IMG/VR virus record: IMGVR_UViG_3300042374_000765
Span: 1 to 43,071 of that record
Origin: a virus
Direction: 5' to 3' (one strand)
DNA: 43,071 nucleotides
The translations under genes and the position numbers were made by a program. The notes under the pieces were generated by a model. That model did not search any database. It worked only from the letters and a program-made list of their open reading frames with translations, and was not told the DNA's origin. Positions 7,260-14,068 of the stretch are shown here, in pieces (position 1 is the stretch's first letter; every line of letters begins with the position of its first letter).

Positions 7260-7885
7260 CAGGCATCCTCCAAAGCATTGAGTATTTCAACAATCGCAGG
7301 GTGTCGCATGTTGTCAGCAGTTGAAAACTGCTGAACCGCAACGCACGACAAGCCCTCGATCTTGTCTAAAAATACTCGGAATTGCCCACGGTGTCTAGTA
7401 TCCTGAGCCGGATCTCCGCAAAAAATCATCGAAGATCCTTTGCCGAGTCGAGTGACGATAGCTCGGAACTCGTCCAAGTCGAGGACTTGGCACTCGTCCA
7501 CAATCACCACAGCATCGGTGAAAGTCCGCCCCTGAACGTAGCACAGCGGAACGACGCTCAGCGCGTGTTCGCTGATGCCAATCGACTTGGCGATCTCCTT
7601 GGCGTGTGCGACGTAGGGGGCCATCTTTTCATTCGGTTCGCCGGGGATAAACCCCAGCGAACTGCGACCCATCTCGACCGGGGACCGAACGAAAAAGACT
7701 CGTTCGGCCCTCTGCCTGCGAATCGCCCACCCGGCGTATTCGAGGGCAAGATGCGTCTTGCCCGAACCCGCCGGGCCGACTAGGGCCACTATCGGGAATT
7801 CCTGCAAGAGTTTCATCCCCGATTCCTGACTCGCGTTGAACTTTCGACGAGGACTAGGATCTACGACCGGCTCAGGCTTAGCCAT
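7259..7885 (-). CDS. phoH: PhoH-like ATPase, 208 aa
   Basis: Walker A GPAGSGKT (37-44), Walker B VIVDECQ (126-132) and FCGDPAQ (155-161) match the PhoH family, a P-loop group related to helicase superfamily 1 and very common in phages. Its exact role is unsettled; RNA-related or stress functions are proposed. It is the first gene of the minus-strand operon and so its probable promoter is in 7886-8320. ATG 7885 is taken as start; an upstream in-frame ATG (7966) would add 27 non-conserved residues. Confidence 0.85.
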   Translation of the reverse strand: MAKPEPVVDPSPRRKFNASQESGMKLLQEFPIVALVGPAGSGKTHLALEYAGWAIRRQRAERVFFVRSPVEMGRSSLGFIPGEPNEKMAPYVAHAKEIAKSIGISEHALSVVPLCYVQGRTFTDAVVIVDECQVLDLDEFRAIVTRLGKGSSMIFCGDPAQDTRHRGQFRVFLDKIEGLSCVAVQQFSTADNMRHPAIVEILNALEDA

Positions 7886-8116
7886 TTTTGGCTTTCTAGG
7901 TAAGAGTGGTGGGCAAGACTGCCCACCATTGTAGCCGACTTCGAGCGGCAGGAAAACTTCCCTCAAACTGACCCCAAAACAGGGTCGATTTTGGTCAAAA
8001 AATCGACCAAAACTTCGGTACAGCGGCTTGTTTATTTTTCGATGCTTTTACCCTGTGTTTTCATTGGTCTGACAACAATTTGTGCCACATATTGGGGGAG
8101 GCGGGCCTCCTGGCCT

Positions 8117-8183
8117 GCAATCGAACGTAGTGAGATTGCGCATTTGTTTGCGCATTTGTTTGTAGCCGAACGAAGTGAGGCTA
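8117..8183 (+). repeat. Pair of hairpins with different stems and a shared 11-nt loop
   Basis: Stem gcaatc/gattgc (8117-8122/8134-8139) and stem tagcc/ggcta (8163-8167/8179-8183) each enclose GAACGWAGTGA. Stems differ but keep pairing, while the loop is conserved. This is covariation-like evidence for a functional structure. A tandem gcgcatttgttt duplication lies between them. Confidence 0.6.
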
Positions 8184-8243
8184 GCTGTGTTTGCAAGTTT
8201 TGTGGGGGATGGTTAGAATGGGGTTAGGCTGGCCGTAAAAGCG

Positions 8244-8273
8244 AAAAGCCGAGGTCGGTAAACCTCGGCTTTT
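8244..8273. terminator. Terminator-like 12-bp hairpin
   Basis: aaaagccgaggt and acctcggctttt pair perfectly around a 6-base loop, giving an A-tract/T-tract hairpin able to stop transcription from either strand. It stands 48 bases before the PolA-like gene and could insulate it from upstream readthrough. Confidence 0.6.
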
Positions 8274-8320
8274 CTGTCGCCTGTTTTGAGATACAACCCT
8301 ACCAACAAGCGAGTCCTAAA

Positions 8321-9424
8321 ATGATACCACACCCCCGCACAAAAGGCAACGGAATCCAAGGGATTCCAGTGCCTTTTGGCGCAAAATTTTATGGCGAAAA
8401 CGCCGACAATCTTGCCAGATTGTCATTTTTGCTGATGTTGCTGACATCAGCAACCGAGGAACGCCGGGACTTGGGGTTTTTCATCCCTTTTCCGAAGGAA
8501 AAGTGGAGAATCAAGTTCGGCGGAGCCGCCGACAAGGTGAAAAAAGCCGCCCGTAATCATTCAGAAATCTTTGAATTCAACGACCGATACAGCAATTCCC
8601 AAGGGAATTGCTTCTCGCAGAGCATCCGACTGGCCGAGCAGTTTCGCACCGGTAGGTGCGAAACTTACCTACCGTCCCGCAGACAAAAGCCTATCACCCA
8701 TCTGCCCGATGGGGCTTTAGATTCCCCGAGCCAGACCCTCGTATCCCACTTCCGGAGATTCTGGCTTCCAGAATCTCCGCCCATCTTCGCGAACGCTTGG
8801 CAAGCGTTCGCGTGGGATCGAATCGCAGCAGGTGATTTCTACGCCGGTCGGTGCGACTTCGGCAGATTCCATTCCAACTTCACCGCCTTTCGTCACCGCC
8901 ACCTGCTTCAAAGCGACTCGCCCCTTGTGGCGGTCGATGTCGCTGCCTGTCAGATGTTTGTCCTCGGCGCGGTCGTCCGGAACGCCTTCGGCGATTCGGA
9001 CGATCTTCGCAAGTGGTTCAGCCTGTGCAAAACAGGCGAACTGTACGACCACATCGGGAGCCTGACGGGGAAACCCCGTCAGGAGGCCAAGATTGGCCTC
9101 ATACGATGCGTTTTTGAGCGGGTTGGTATGATGACAGCCATGAGCGAGTACAGTGCGTTAGAGCGCGAATTTGGGGCCATAGCGAGGTTTCTGGTTTTCG
9201 GGAAGAAAAACGGGCATCAAGAGGTAGCAAGGCAATGCCAAAGGATGGAGTCCTCCATCCTGATCTCAAAAGTGGTCCCTCGGCTGTCAAAGATTCCGAT
9301 GGTGACGATACACGACGAGTTCATCGTTCCTGTAGAAGATTCGCAGACTGTGCAAGAAACCATTCGAGAAGAATTCCTAAAGCATGGGATGAAGCCCATG
9401 CTTAGAGTCAAGGAGCTAGTGTGA
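8321..9424 (+). CDS. Putative PolA-superfamily palm protein (replication), 367 aa
   Basis: The C-terminal half has three spaced motifs resembling the family-A polymerase palm: VAVDVAACQMFVLG (motif A-like, around residue 202), RQEAKIGLIRCVF (motif B-like, R...K) and VTIHDEFIVPV (motif C-like, HDE). The N-terminal half is not recognised. A second, clear PolA polymerase is encoded at 23348, so this would be an additional, divergent nucleotidyltransferase. The match is by eye only and moderate. The gene is extremely hairpin-rich (about fifteen perfect inverted repeats in 1.1 kb). The ATG has only a weak ribosome-binding site. Confidence 0.5.
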   Translation: MIPHPRTKGNGIQGIPVPFGAKFYGENADNLARLSFLLMLLTSATEERRDLGFFIPFPKEKWRIKFGGAADKVKKAARNHSEIFEFNDRYSNSQGNCFSQSIRLAEQFRTGRCETYLPSRRQKPITHLPDGALDSPSQTLVSHFRRFWLPESPPIFANAWQAFAWDRIAAGDFYAGRCDFGRFHSNFTAFRHRHLLQSDSPLVAVDVAACQMFVLGAVVRNAFGDSDDLRKWFSLCKTGELYDHIGSLTGKPRQEAKIGLIRCVFERVGMMTAMSEYSALEREFGAIARFLVFGKKNGHQEVARQCQRMESSILISKVVPRLSKIPMVTIHDEFIVPVEDSQTVQETIREEFLKHGMKPMLRVKELV

Positions 9425-9807
9425 TTTATCCAGAAGCCTTCGAGAGATGGTACGAACGTCACAGCCTCCTGCGAAGGCAGGAGGCTTATGAGCAGTGGCT
9501 CCGAGAGGAGTACGACGCGAAGCGATCACGACGCAAGAAGAAGGGTAAGAAGGCCAAGCCGAAGAAAGTCAACTACCACGAATACATACGTTCGCAGGAT
9601 TGGATAAACAAGTCGAGGAAGTGGCGGAAGAAAACGAAAGCCTGCGAGAAGTGTGGCAGTGCCAAAGAACTCCAATGCCATCACAAGCACTATCGAACTT
9701 TAGGCAGGGAACGTCGAGAAGATATTCTGGTAGTATGCCGAACTTGTCATTGTAAATTGCATGGTGTCGAAGAATTTGTCGACAAAACACAGAAGCCTTC
9801 GGCGTAG
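9421..9807 (+). CDS. HNH homing-type endonuclease, 128 aa
   Basis: The C-terminal half contains CEKCGS, the HNH core CHHKHYRTLG, then CRTCHCKLH, giving the zinc-stabilised beta-beta-alpha metal nuclease with paired Cys. A basic Lys/Arg-rich segment precedes it, probably for DNA binding. GTG 9421 overlaps the previous stop and has AAGGAG upstream. Free-standing HNH genes in phages are usually mobile. Apart from a 10-bp hairpin at 9463-9472/9477-9486, most of this gene (9490-9800) lacks the dense inverted repeats of its neighbours, which fits recent arrival. Confidence 0.85.
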   Translation: MIYPEAFERWYERHSLLRRQEAYEQWLREEYDAKRSRRKKKGKKAKPKKVNYHEYIRSQDWINKSRKWRKKTKACEKCGSAKELQCHHKHYRTLGRERREDILVVCRTCHCKLHGVEEFVDKTQKPSA

Positions 9808-9851
9808 AACCGAGGCAGAGTCAAAACATCCCACAACTTTCGGAGGAAACC

Positions 9852-10079
9852 ATGCCACTGTATCACTTACGTTTATCGCCTAAAACGCAACGACGGTATG
9901 ACCAAACACGCGAAGTCGTAGTTCGTGCCAAAGACGAGGGAGAGGCTCGCTCTCTCGCGGCTACTCGCAGAGGCGATGAAGGCGTAGAGGTATGGCTTGA
10001 CGAGAAGCAAAGCACCTGCGAAAAACTACAAGTGCGGGGCAAAAGCGTTGTTATTTGTGTGGACTATTACGGATCGTAA
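9852..10079 (+). CDS. Hypothetical protein, 75 aa
   Basis: A good ribosome-binding site (CGGAGG) precedes ATG 9852. The protein looks like a small alpha/beta domain (VVVRAKDEGEARSLAA is typical of small phage proteins) ending CVDYYGS. Function unknown. Confidence 0.6.
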   Translation: MPLYHLRLSPKTQRRYDQTREVVVRAKDEGEARSLAATRRGDEGVEVWLDEKQSTCEKLQVRGKSVVICVDYYGS

Positions 10080-10100
10080 CTTACGAACAAGGGCAAAATT

Positions 10101-11213
10101 ATGAGCATTGAAAATGCGACCGTCACCGGGTGGCGTCCCGTCACCCGGCAGGATTTGATTGATCTGGCAAACGGCGGCGAGCCGCAAAAGGCTCGCTTCC
10201 GCGACCTCCTTCCACAAATGTGGCGAGAGCGTTACCTTTTCGGATTCGAGTCAGACGGCTCGAATATCAGATACATCGAAGGAGATGCGTCTTGGAGGGG
10301 CAGAACCGTCCGATGGCGATACTGCGAAATCAAGACGCAGGTACTCCGAGATCCGAAGTTTTCGGATCTCGACAACGGGCCGATTGAGTGCATGATCTAT
10401 CCAGACGGAGAACACGAAAGACCCCAAAAAGGCATTTTGGTGGGGATGCACCACAACCCCGCCAACAAGCGCAACACAACCGGTATGGAATACACAACCA
10501 AATGGCTGTACCAAAAAGACGACCCGAAAGCCAGTGTTTCCTTTCGATGGCATGTCAAGGTCGTCGACAAGTCCCCAGATCCCATCAAGGCCACCGAGCC
10601 TGCTTCGCAGGCTCCGGAACCCGAACAGACTTCGACCGGTTGGCGTTCGCCAACCGTCGAAGATCTCAAGGACGGCCCAATCGCGTGCGAAGTACGCGAT
10701 TGCTATAAGGACGAATGGACATCAGATATTTTACAAAACATTGGTTTCGAATTGGAGTACCCCTATAGGTGTCGGACTCTCAACTGGCAATACTGCCGAA
10801 TCAAGGTCACCGAGCCTGCTTCGCAGGCTCCGAAACCCGAACAGACTTCGACCGGTTGGCGAACGCCAACCGTCGAAGATCTCAAGGACGGCCCAATCGA
10901 GTGCGAAGTACGCGATTATGAGAAAGAAAGATGGACATTAGGTATTCTACGCAAAATTGACTACAGATCGGAGTACCCCTATAGGGGTTTCGCATGGTGG
11001 AAACAATGCCGAATCAAGGTCACCGAGCCTGCTTCGCAGGCTCGGTTCCGCGAGGTTGACACAGGCGACGAAGGCAAGCAAGTGGAGTTTTTGGATGAAC
11101 GAACCGGTGAGTTCGTCGCTGGAGTGCTTGTAAGATTCGCCAACAGGAGTGGTTTTATGCTACCGGTAGACCAAGACGGGGTCATACATATGTATGCCCG
11201 AATTCACAGGTAA
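10101..11213 (+). CDS. Repeat-domain protein of unknown function, 370 aa
   Basis: The protein contains at least two near-identical modules (about 70 residues each, between residues 165 and 310), each running from TEPASQAP through TGWR.PTVEDLKDGPI, CEVRD and EYPYR to CRIKV. A more divergent copy forms the N-terminus (TGWRPVTRQDL ... YCEIK). The PVEAR/CEVRD-W-I/L-Y-C-I pattern also occurs in the protein at 18837, suggesting a shared small beta-rich domain. No catalytic motif. Modules are joined by Pro/Glu linkers. Confidence 0.65.
   Translation: MSIENATVTGWRPVTRQDLIDLANGGEPQKARFRDLLPQMWRERYLFGFESDGSNIRYIEGDASWRGRTVRWRYCEIKTQVLRDPKFSDLDNGPIECMIYPDGEHERPQKGILVGMHHNPANKRNTTGMEYTTKWLYQKDDPKASVSFRWHVKVVDKSPDPIKATEPASQAPEPEQTSTGWRSPTVEDLKDGPIACEVRDCYKDEWTSDILQNIGFELEYPYRCRTLNWQYCRIKVTEPASQAPKPEQTSTGWRTPTVEDLKDGPIECEVRDYEKERWTLGILRKIDYRSEYPYRGFAWWKQCRIKVTEPASQARFREVDTGDEGKQVEFLDERTGEFVAGVLVRFANRSGFMLPVDQDGVIHMYARIHR
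10593..11040 (+). repeat. Tandem 216/213-bp coding repeat
   Basis: Units begin at 10593, 10809 and 11022 with accgagcctgcttcgcaggc; the third is truncated after the first bases. The 5' half of each unit is almost identical while the 3' half diverges. Each unit start is a perfect hairpin (gagcctgc/gcaggctc, loop ttc), suggesting duplication by hairpin-assisted slippage or recombination. Confidence 0.85.
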
Positions 11214-11221
11214 TTCTTGCC

Positions 11222-11246
11222 AATCCTAGCGATTCTCGCTAGGATT
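11222..11246 (+). promoter_or_regulatory. Hairpin covering the terminase gene's ribosome-binding site
   Basis: Perfect 11-bp arms (11222-11232/11236-11246, loop ttc) occupy almost the whole gap before ATG 11252. The best ribosome-binding site, AGGA at 11241-11244, is in the 3' arm, so folding would hide it. This hairpin could restrain translation of the small terminase until something opens it. Confidence 0.5.
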
Positions 11247-11251
11247 AAGGC

Positions 11252-12040
11252 ATGACCACCGAAGCCGAAACCAACCCCAACGTGTTTACGCCTGACCGCA
11301 TCTGGCAGGCGTTTTCTTTTGCGCTGACCACAACCAGTGATCCCGAGTTGGCCGCTGCCCTCGGTATCACCGAGGGCAAGCTAAAAGAATGGAAGCAAAG
11401 CGAACCGGCCTTCTATCGGGCCATCCTGGCCGCTAGGAAGGCCGGAGCCGACAGCAGAGGCGGAAATGGCCTGATTGCCCGGCACGTCGGCAACTCGCTC
11501 CCAAAGGAGCTACGCGAGCTTTGGGAGGAGTTGTCTGAGGACAAGTCTGACCGCGAGACGGTCATGTACAACCTCGCAACGCGAGGGGACTTCGACAAAC
11601 AGCGGTTGCTCGTCCACGCCCTGAGCGTGACTCGCTTCGATCTGAACGCTTGCTGCAAAATGCTCGACATCTCGAAGGCCCAGCTTGACAAGTGGGCCAA
11701 AGACGATCCTCGGTTTGCGAAGCTGTGGGACGAAGTCTACTTTCAGAAACGCAACTTCGTCGAGTCGAAGTTGATGGATCTGGTCGAAGATGGAAACGCC
11801 AAGGCGATCATCTTCGCCAACGAAAGGCTGAACCGCGAGCAGTACGGCCAAAAGATCGAGGTCACCGGGCAGGTGAACCACATCCACGCCCACATCGACG
11901 TGTCCAAGCTGGACTTGGACCCGGAGACAAAATCGAAGATCCTGCTTGCGTGCAAGCAGGCTGGGATGCTTGATATGGACGGGTTGCTGATCGAAGATCG
12001 GCAGACCGTTGAGGGGCAGGTTGTGAACGCAGTTCTATAA
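11252..12040 (+). CDS. Terminase small subunit-like protein, 262 aa
   Basis: Two helix-turn-helix-like segments are seen: DPELAAALGITEGKLKEWK near residue 30 and FDLNACCKMLDISKAQLDKW near residue 130. They are followed by FVESKLMDLVEDGNAKAIIFANERLNREQYG, a pattern typical of small terminases and their relatives that bind packaging sites. The tail is acidic. The large subunit is not in this window, so the role is inferred. The stop overlaps the convergent minus-strand gene by six bases. Confidence 0.65.
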   Translation: MTTEAETNPNVFTPDRIWQAFSFALTTTSDPELAAALGITEGKLKEWKQSEPAFYRAILAARKAGADSRGGNGLIARHVGNSLPKELRELWEELSEDKSDRETVMYNLATRGDFDKQRLLVHALSVTRFDLNACCKMLDISKAQLDKWAKDDPRFAKLWDEVYFQKRNFVESKLMDLVEDGNAKAIIFANERLNREQYGQKIEVTGQVNHIHAHIDVSKLDLDPETKSKILLACKQAGMLDMDGLLIEDRQTVEGQVVNAVL

Positions 12041-12409
12041 TCGTCTGCGCAGGGCCTTGGCCCTGCTATCTTCCGGCCAGTAGCACAACACCAGTGTGTG
12101 CCGATTCATCTGCTCCAATAAACGCTCAAGGGCCGAATCCCCAATACCCGCTGCGGCTTGTGGACTCAGCCCAAGAGCTATCTCGGAAATTGTATCTACC
12201 AAAAGATTGTCGTCAATAAGCAGACGAACATTGCATTTTCGGTCGAGGTCGGCCAAGGCCGCCGTCGCCCCAACGACCAAGGCTTTCCTGCGGTTGGCGG
12301 ACCTGCAAGACCCTTGCAGTTCCACCACCCATTTCTTCTCGTCGGGGTAAGTGTTCGAGGCCCAGTCACCACCTTCGGCGGTGACGTAGATCGAGTAGTC
12401 GAGGATCAT
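12035..12409 (-). CDS. Hypothetical protein, possibly degenerate RNase H-like, 124 aa
   Basis: The layout DYSIYVTAEGGDW ... ANRRKALVVGATAAL ... NVRLLIDDNLLVDTI recalls the RNase H strand order, but only the third acidic position (LIDD) fits and the Glu expected in the helix is absent. If the fold is right, activity is doubtful. The start overlaps the upstream stop (ATGA). Confidence 0.5.
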   Translation of the reverse strand: MILDYSIYVTAEGGDWASNTYPDEKKWVVELQGSCRSANRRKALVVGATAALADLDRKCNVRLLIDDNLLVDTISEIALGLSPQAAAGIGDSALERLLEQMNRHTLVLCYWPEDSRAKALRRRL

Positions 12410-12672
12410 TTAGGGTTGAGAGCTTTCTCAATGGCGAGTTTTTTGGCCGTCTCTGCGGATTTCCGAAGGATCTCCGCATCGATCAGGTGGTCGTTGGGTT
12501 CGTACTTGGAACACCAGTCGTCGTGTCGGACCTTGGGGAATCCGGTGGCTCGGGGAGGGCTGTATCGGCATTCGCGGTGCTTGCCACCGCCGGATGCCCA
12601 AGAGCAGAACTTGCACGCTTTCGGGGGGAGTTGCTTGCCGTCATCTTCGGTTTTGTGGAAGGGGATTGGCAT
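12406..12672 (-). CDS. Small Cys-rich protein, 88 aa
   Basis: CKFCSW, a later CRY and WCSKYEP give four spaced cysteines suggesting a zinc site, followed by a helical tail (DAEILRKSAETAKKLAIEKAL). It is ATGA-coupled to the 124-residue gene, which supports it as genuine. Its first 190 bases overlap the 3' part of the gene at 12483-12923 in another frame; there is only a weak ribosome-binding site. Confidence 0.55.
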   Translation of the reverse strand: MPIPFHKTEDDGKQLPPKACKFCSWASGGGKHRECRYSPPRATGFPKVRHDDWCSKYEPNDHLIDAEILRKSAETAKKLAIEKALNPK

Positions 12673-12923
12673 GGTTCTTTGGGGGTTAGGACTTCGATGG
12701 ACTTCACCGCTGCGCGGAGAATCGTATAGGCCGTCACGTTTGCGTCTTGTTCGTGTTCATCCGAGTCAGCGTACTTCCAACAGGCGATCACAAGTGATCG
12801 CCTGTCCTTCCGCAAAACCCGACCAAAAACCTCAAAAACAATGTGTTGCTCGCCCACGGCGTGGTCGTCAAAAACCACTCGAACTACGTCGCCGAGGTTG
12901 CAATTTTTGTTTATTTTGGTCAT
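12483..12923 (-). CDS. Hypothetical protein, 146 aa, with doubtful C-terminus
   Basis: Residues 1-85 (starting MTKINKNCNLGDVVRVVF) look like a folded small beta domain with normal composition. The last 60 residues are a Ser/Pro/Thr-rich run that overlaps the Cys-rich gene in another frame and looks like off-frame translation. Either the overlap is real or a frame change joins the two products near 12672. It is the first gene of a short minus-strand operon divergent from the sigma-like gene. Confidence 0.5.
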   Translation of the reverse strand: MTKINKNCNLGDVVRVVFDDHAVGEQHIVFEVFGRVLRKDRRSLVIACWKYADSDEHEQDANVTAYTILRAAVKSIEVLTPKEPCQSPSTKPKMTASNSPRKRASSALGHPAVASTANADTALPEPPDSPRSDTTTGVPSTNPTTT

Positions 12924-13013
12924 TTTGATCCGAAATCTGGGAAGTTGTCATTGCAACAAGGCAACAAGACGATAAGCTACTTGAACAGTTGTTTCATTCC
13001 CCAGGAGGTTACT

Positions 13014-13460
13014 ATGCCTGATTATACCGATGCTTATCACCTTGCCAAAGTTTTCGCCATCACCATCGCCCGGAAGTACAACGTGGACATCGACGATGCG
13101 ATTTCTGATGGATATTTGGCTGTTTCCGAGAGAATTTCACGATTTGACCCCGAAAAGGCCAAACTCCAAACGTACATCTACATGGTGGTGAGCCGCCAGA
13201 TCATCACGACTTTGCGGTCCCGCAAAGTCCGAGCCTGCGTCAAAAGCAATTCTGACGAGGTTTGTGGGAACACGGCGGCTTGCCCCGAAGGAAACTCCGA
13301 CGACGATTCGTCGGTGGTGGTTCGACTTGCTCTGGATCTTGCCGCGAGCGGCAAGAAACACAAGACGATTCGCAAGAGCGTTGAAAACGCTCTTGTCGAA
13401 GCGGGTTGGGGCAAGAATCGAATCGCCGAGGCGTTCGATTCTGTTTTGGAGGGAGTGTAA
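13014..13460 (+). CDS. Sigma-70 region 2-like protein, 148 aa
   Basis: DDAISDGYLAVSERISRFDP followed by AKLQTYIYMVVSRQIITTLR matches sigma region 2 (core-binding and -10 recognition helices: D.....G...........FD......T...........R.). The C-terminal part is a short helical domain in place of regions 3-4. ATG 13014 has AGGAGG upstream. It may redirect host RNA polymerase to phage promoters or be a diverged relative. It is the first gene of the long plus-strand run. Confidence 0.65.
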   Translation: MPDYTDAYHLAKVFAITIARKYNVDIDDAISDGYLAVSERISRFDPEKAKLQTYIYMVVSRQIITTLRSRKVRACVKSNSDEVCGNTAACPEGNSDDDSSVVVRLALDLAASGKKHKTIRKSVENALVEAGWGKNRIAEAFDSVLEGV

Positions 13461-13462
13461 CC

Positions 13463-13672
13463 GTGGACAAAGAAGCCAAAACCAAGCTCATGGATTCCCT
13501 GACGCTCGAACAGCGTCAGGGAATTGCTGAGATCATCCGATCTGCCGACCCCGAAGGCTACTACGGACAAGACGACGAAGGTAATAGTGTCTGGCGAGAA
13601 TCCGTATCCGCCACCCTTCGTAACCTCGCTTCCGACTTCGAGTCATACGATCCAGAATCCGCAATCAATTAA
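13463..13672 (+). CDS. Hypothetical acidic protein, 69 aa
   Basis: GTG 13463 is preceded by GGAGGG and starts two bases after the sigma-like gene's stop. The product is acidic and helical; a hairpin (ccctgacgc / gcgtcaggg) lies inside at about 13497. Function unknown. Confidence 0.55.
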   Translation: MDKEAKTKLMDSLTLEQRQGIAEIIRSADPEGYYGQDDEGNSVWRESVSATLRNLASDFESYDPESAIN

Positions 13673-13675
13673 ACC

Positions 13676-13873
13676 ATGTTCCGATACCTACCCATCCTGC
13701 TGCTTGTCGCAGCAGGATGCAGTTCCCCTAAACCTGTTCTATACGAAATCATTGAGGTTAAAGATGCCTGCTCTGTCCCTTACTCGACACCCCAACGAAT
13801 CCATCGTGATTGGCGACGACATTCGAGTCACGATTGTTGTCGTTCGAGGAAAGCGAGTCCGAGTCAAAATTGA
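13676..13873 (+). CDS. Small lipoprotein, 65 aa
   Basis: MFRYLPILLLVAAGCSSPK is a clear lipoprotein signal with lipobox VAAGC, so the mature protein should be acylated and membrane-anchored. The second half overlaps csrA by 110 bases in another frame and is Arg/Ser-rich, so the C-terminus may be unconstrained. No good ribosome-binding site is visible. An outer-spanin-like role is possible but unsupported. Confidence 0.45.
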   Translation: MFRYLPILLLVAAGCSSPKPVLYEIIEVKDACSVPYSTPQRIHRDWRRHSSHDCCRSRKASPSQN

Positions 13874-13955
13874 AGCTCCGGAGGACGTTCGCGTCCTCCG
13901 GGAAGAACTTGTGAAACCCAAAGAAGCTGGACTAGCTCAAGGAGTGCGAGGATGA
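13764..13955 (+). CDS. csrA: CsrA/RsmA-type RNA-binding regulator, 63 aa
   Basis: SLTRHPNESIVIGDDIRVTI, VRGKRVRVKIEAPEDVRVLREEL closely follows CsrA (LTRxxGESIxIGDDIxVxV ... VRIGIxAPxxVxVxREE). CsrA dimers bind GGA motifs in mRNA hairpin loops and block or stabilise transcripts. The conserved C-terminal RNA-contact segment VLREEL is present. GAGG lies upstream of the ATG. In a genome this rich in mRNA hairpins a phage-borne CsrA is notable. Confidence 0.85.
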   Translation: MPALSLTRHPNESIVIGDDIRVTIVVVRGKRVRVKIEAPEDVRVLREELVKPKEAGLAQGVRG

Positions 13956-14068
13956 TCGATTGGAGTGAAGTCGGCTACTGCGTAGCCTCTGCCTGCGGGA
14001 TCTACCTCGCAGCCTATGCGGCTGTGAAGCTCATTGAGTGGTTCGCCGCCGAAGTGTTCGAGGAATAG
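13952..14068 (+). CDS. Small membrane-associated peptide, 38 aa
   Basis: ATG 13952 overlaps the csrA stop (ATGA) and its TAG abuts the ATG of the SNF2 gene. The product begins MIDWSEVGYCVAS, has a moderately hydrophobic centre and an acidic end (VFEE). Its tight fit between two genes is the main support. Confidence 0.5.
   Translation: MIDWSEVGYCVASACGIYLAAYAAVKLIEWFAAEVFEE

Larger units (their letters stand above)
7886..8320. other. Divergent non-coding region
   Basis: 435 bases separate the divergent phoH and PolA-like genes, so promoters for both should lie here, though I cannot name -10/-35 boxes with confidence. It holds a hairpin at 7983-7992/7999-8008, two hairpins sharing one loop (8117-8183), a tandem 12-base repeat (gcgcatttgttt) and the terminator-like hairpin at 8244-8273. 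One open frame (7991-8227) has no ribosome-binding site and is not called. Confidence 0.6.

Noticed and set aside
7991-8227. 78-codon frame in the divergent intergenic region
   Set aside because: It starts at TTG without a ribosome-binding site, overlaps the repeat hairpins, and its product looks random.
7991-8273. CRISPR-like repeats near 8.1 kb
   Set aside because: Only two hairpins and one 12-base tandem duplication; no repeat-spacer pattern and no cas genes.
13764-13955. CsrA as the direct reason for all the hairpins (GGA loops)
   Set aside because: Most loops inspected (gtg, cac, ttc, caa, gcc, cta and so on) do not contain GGA.
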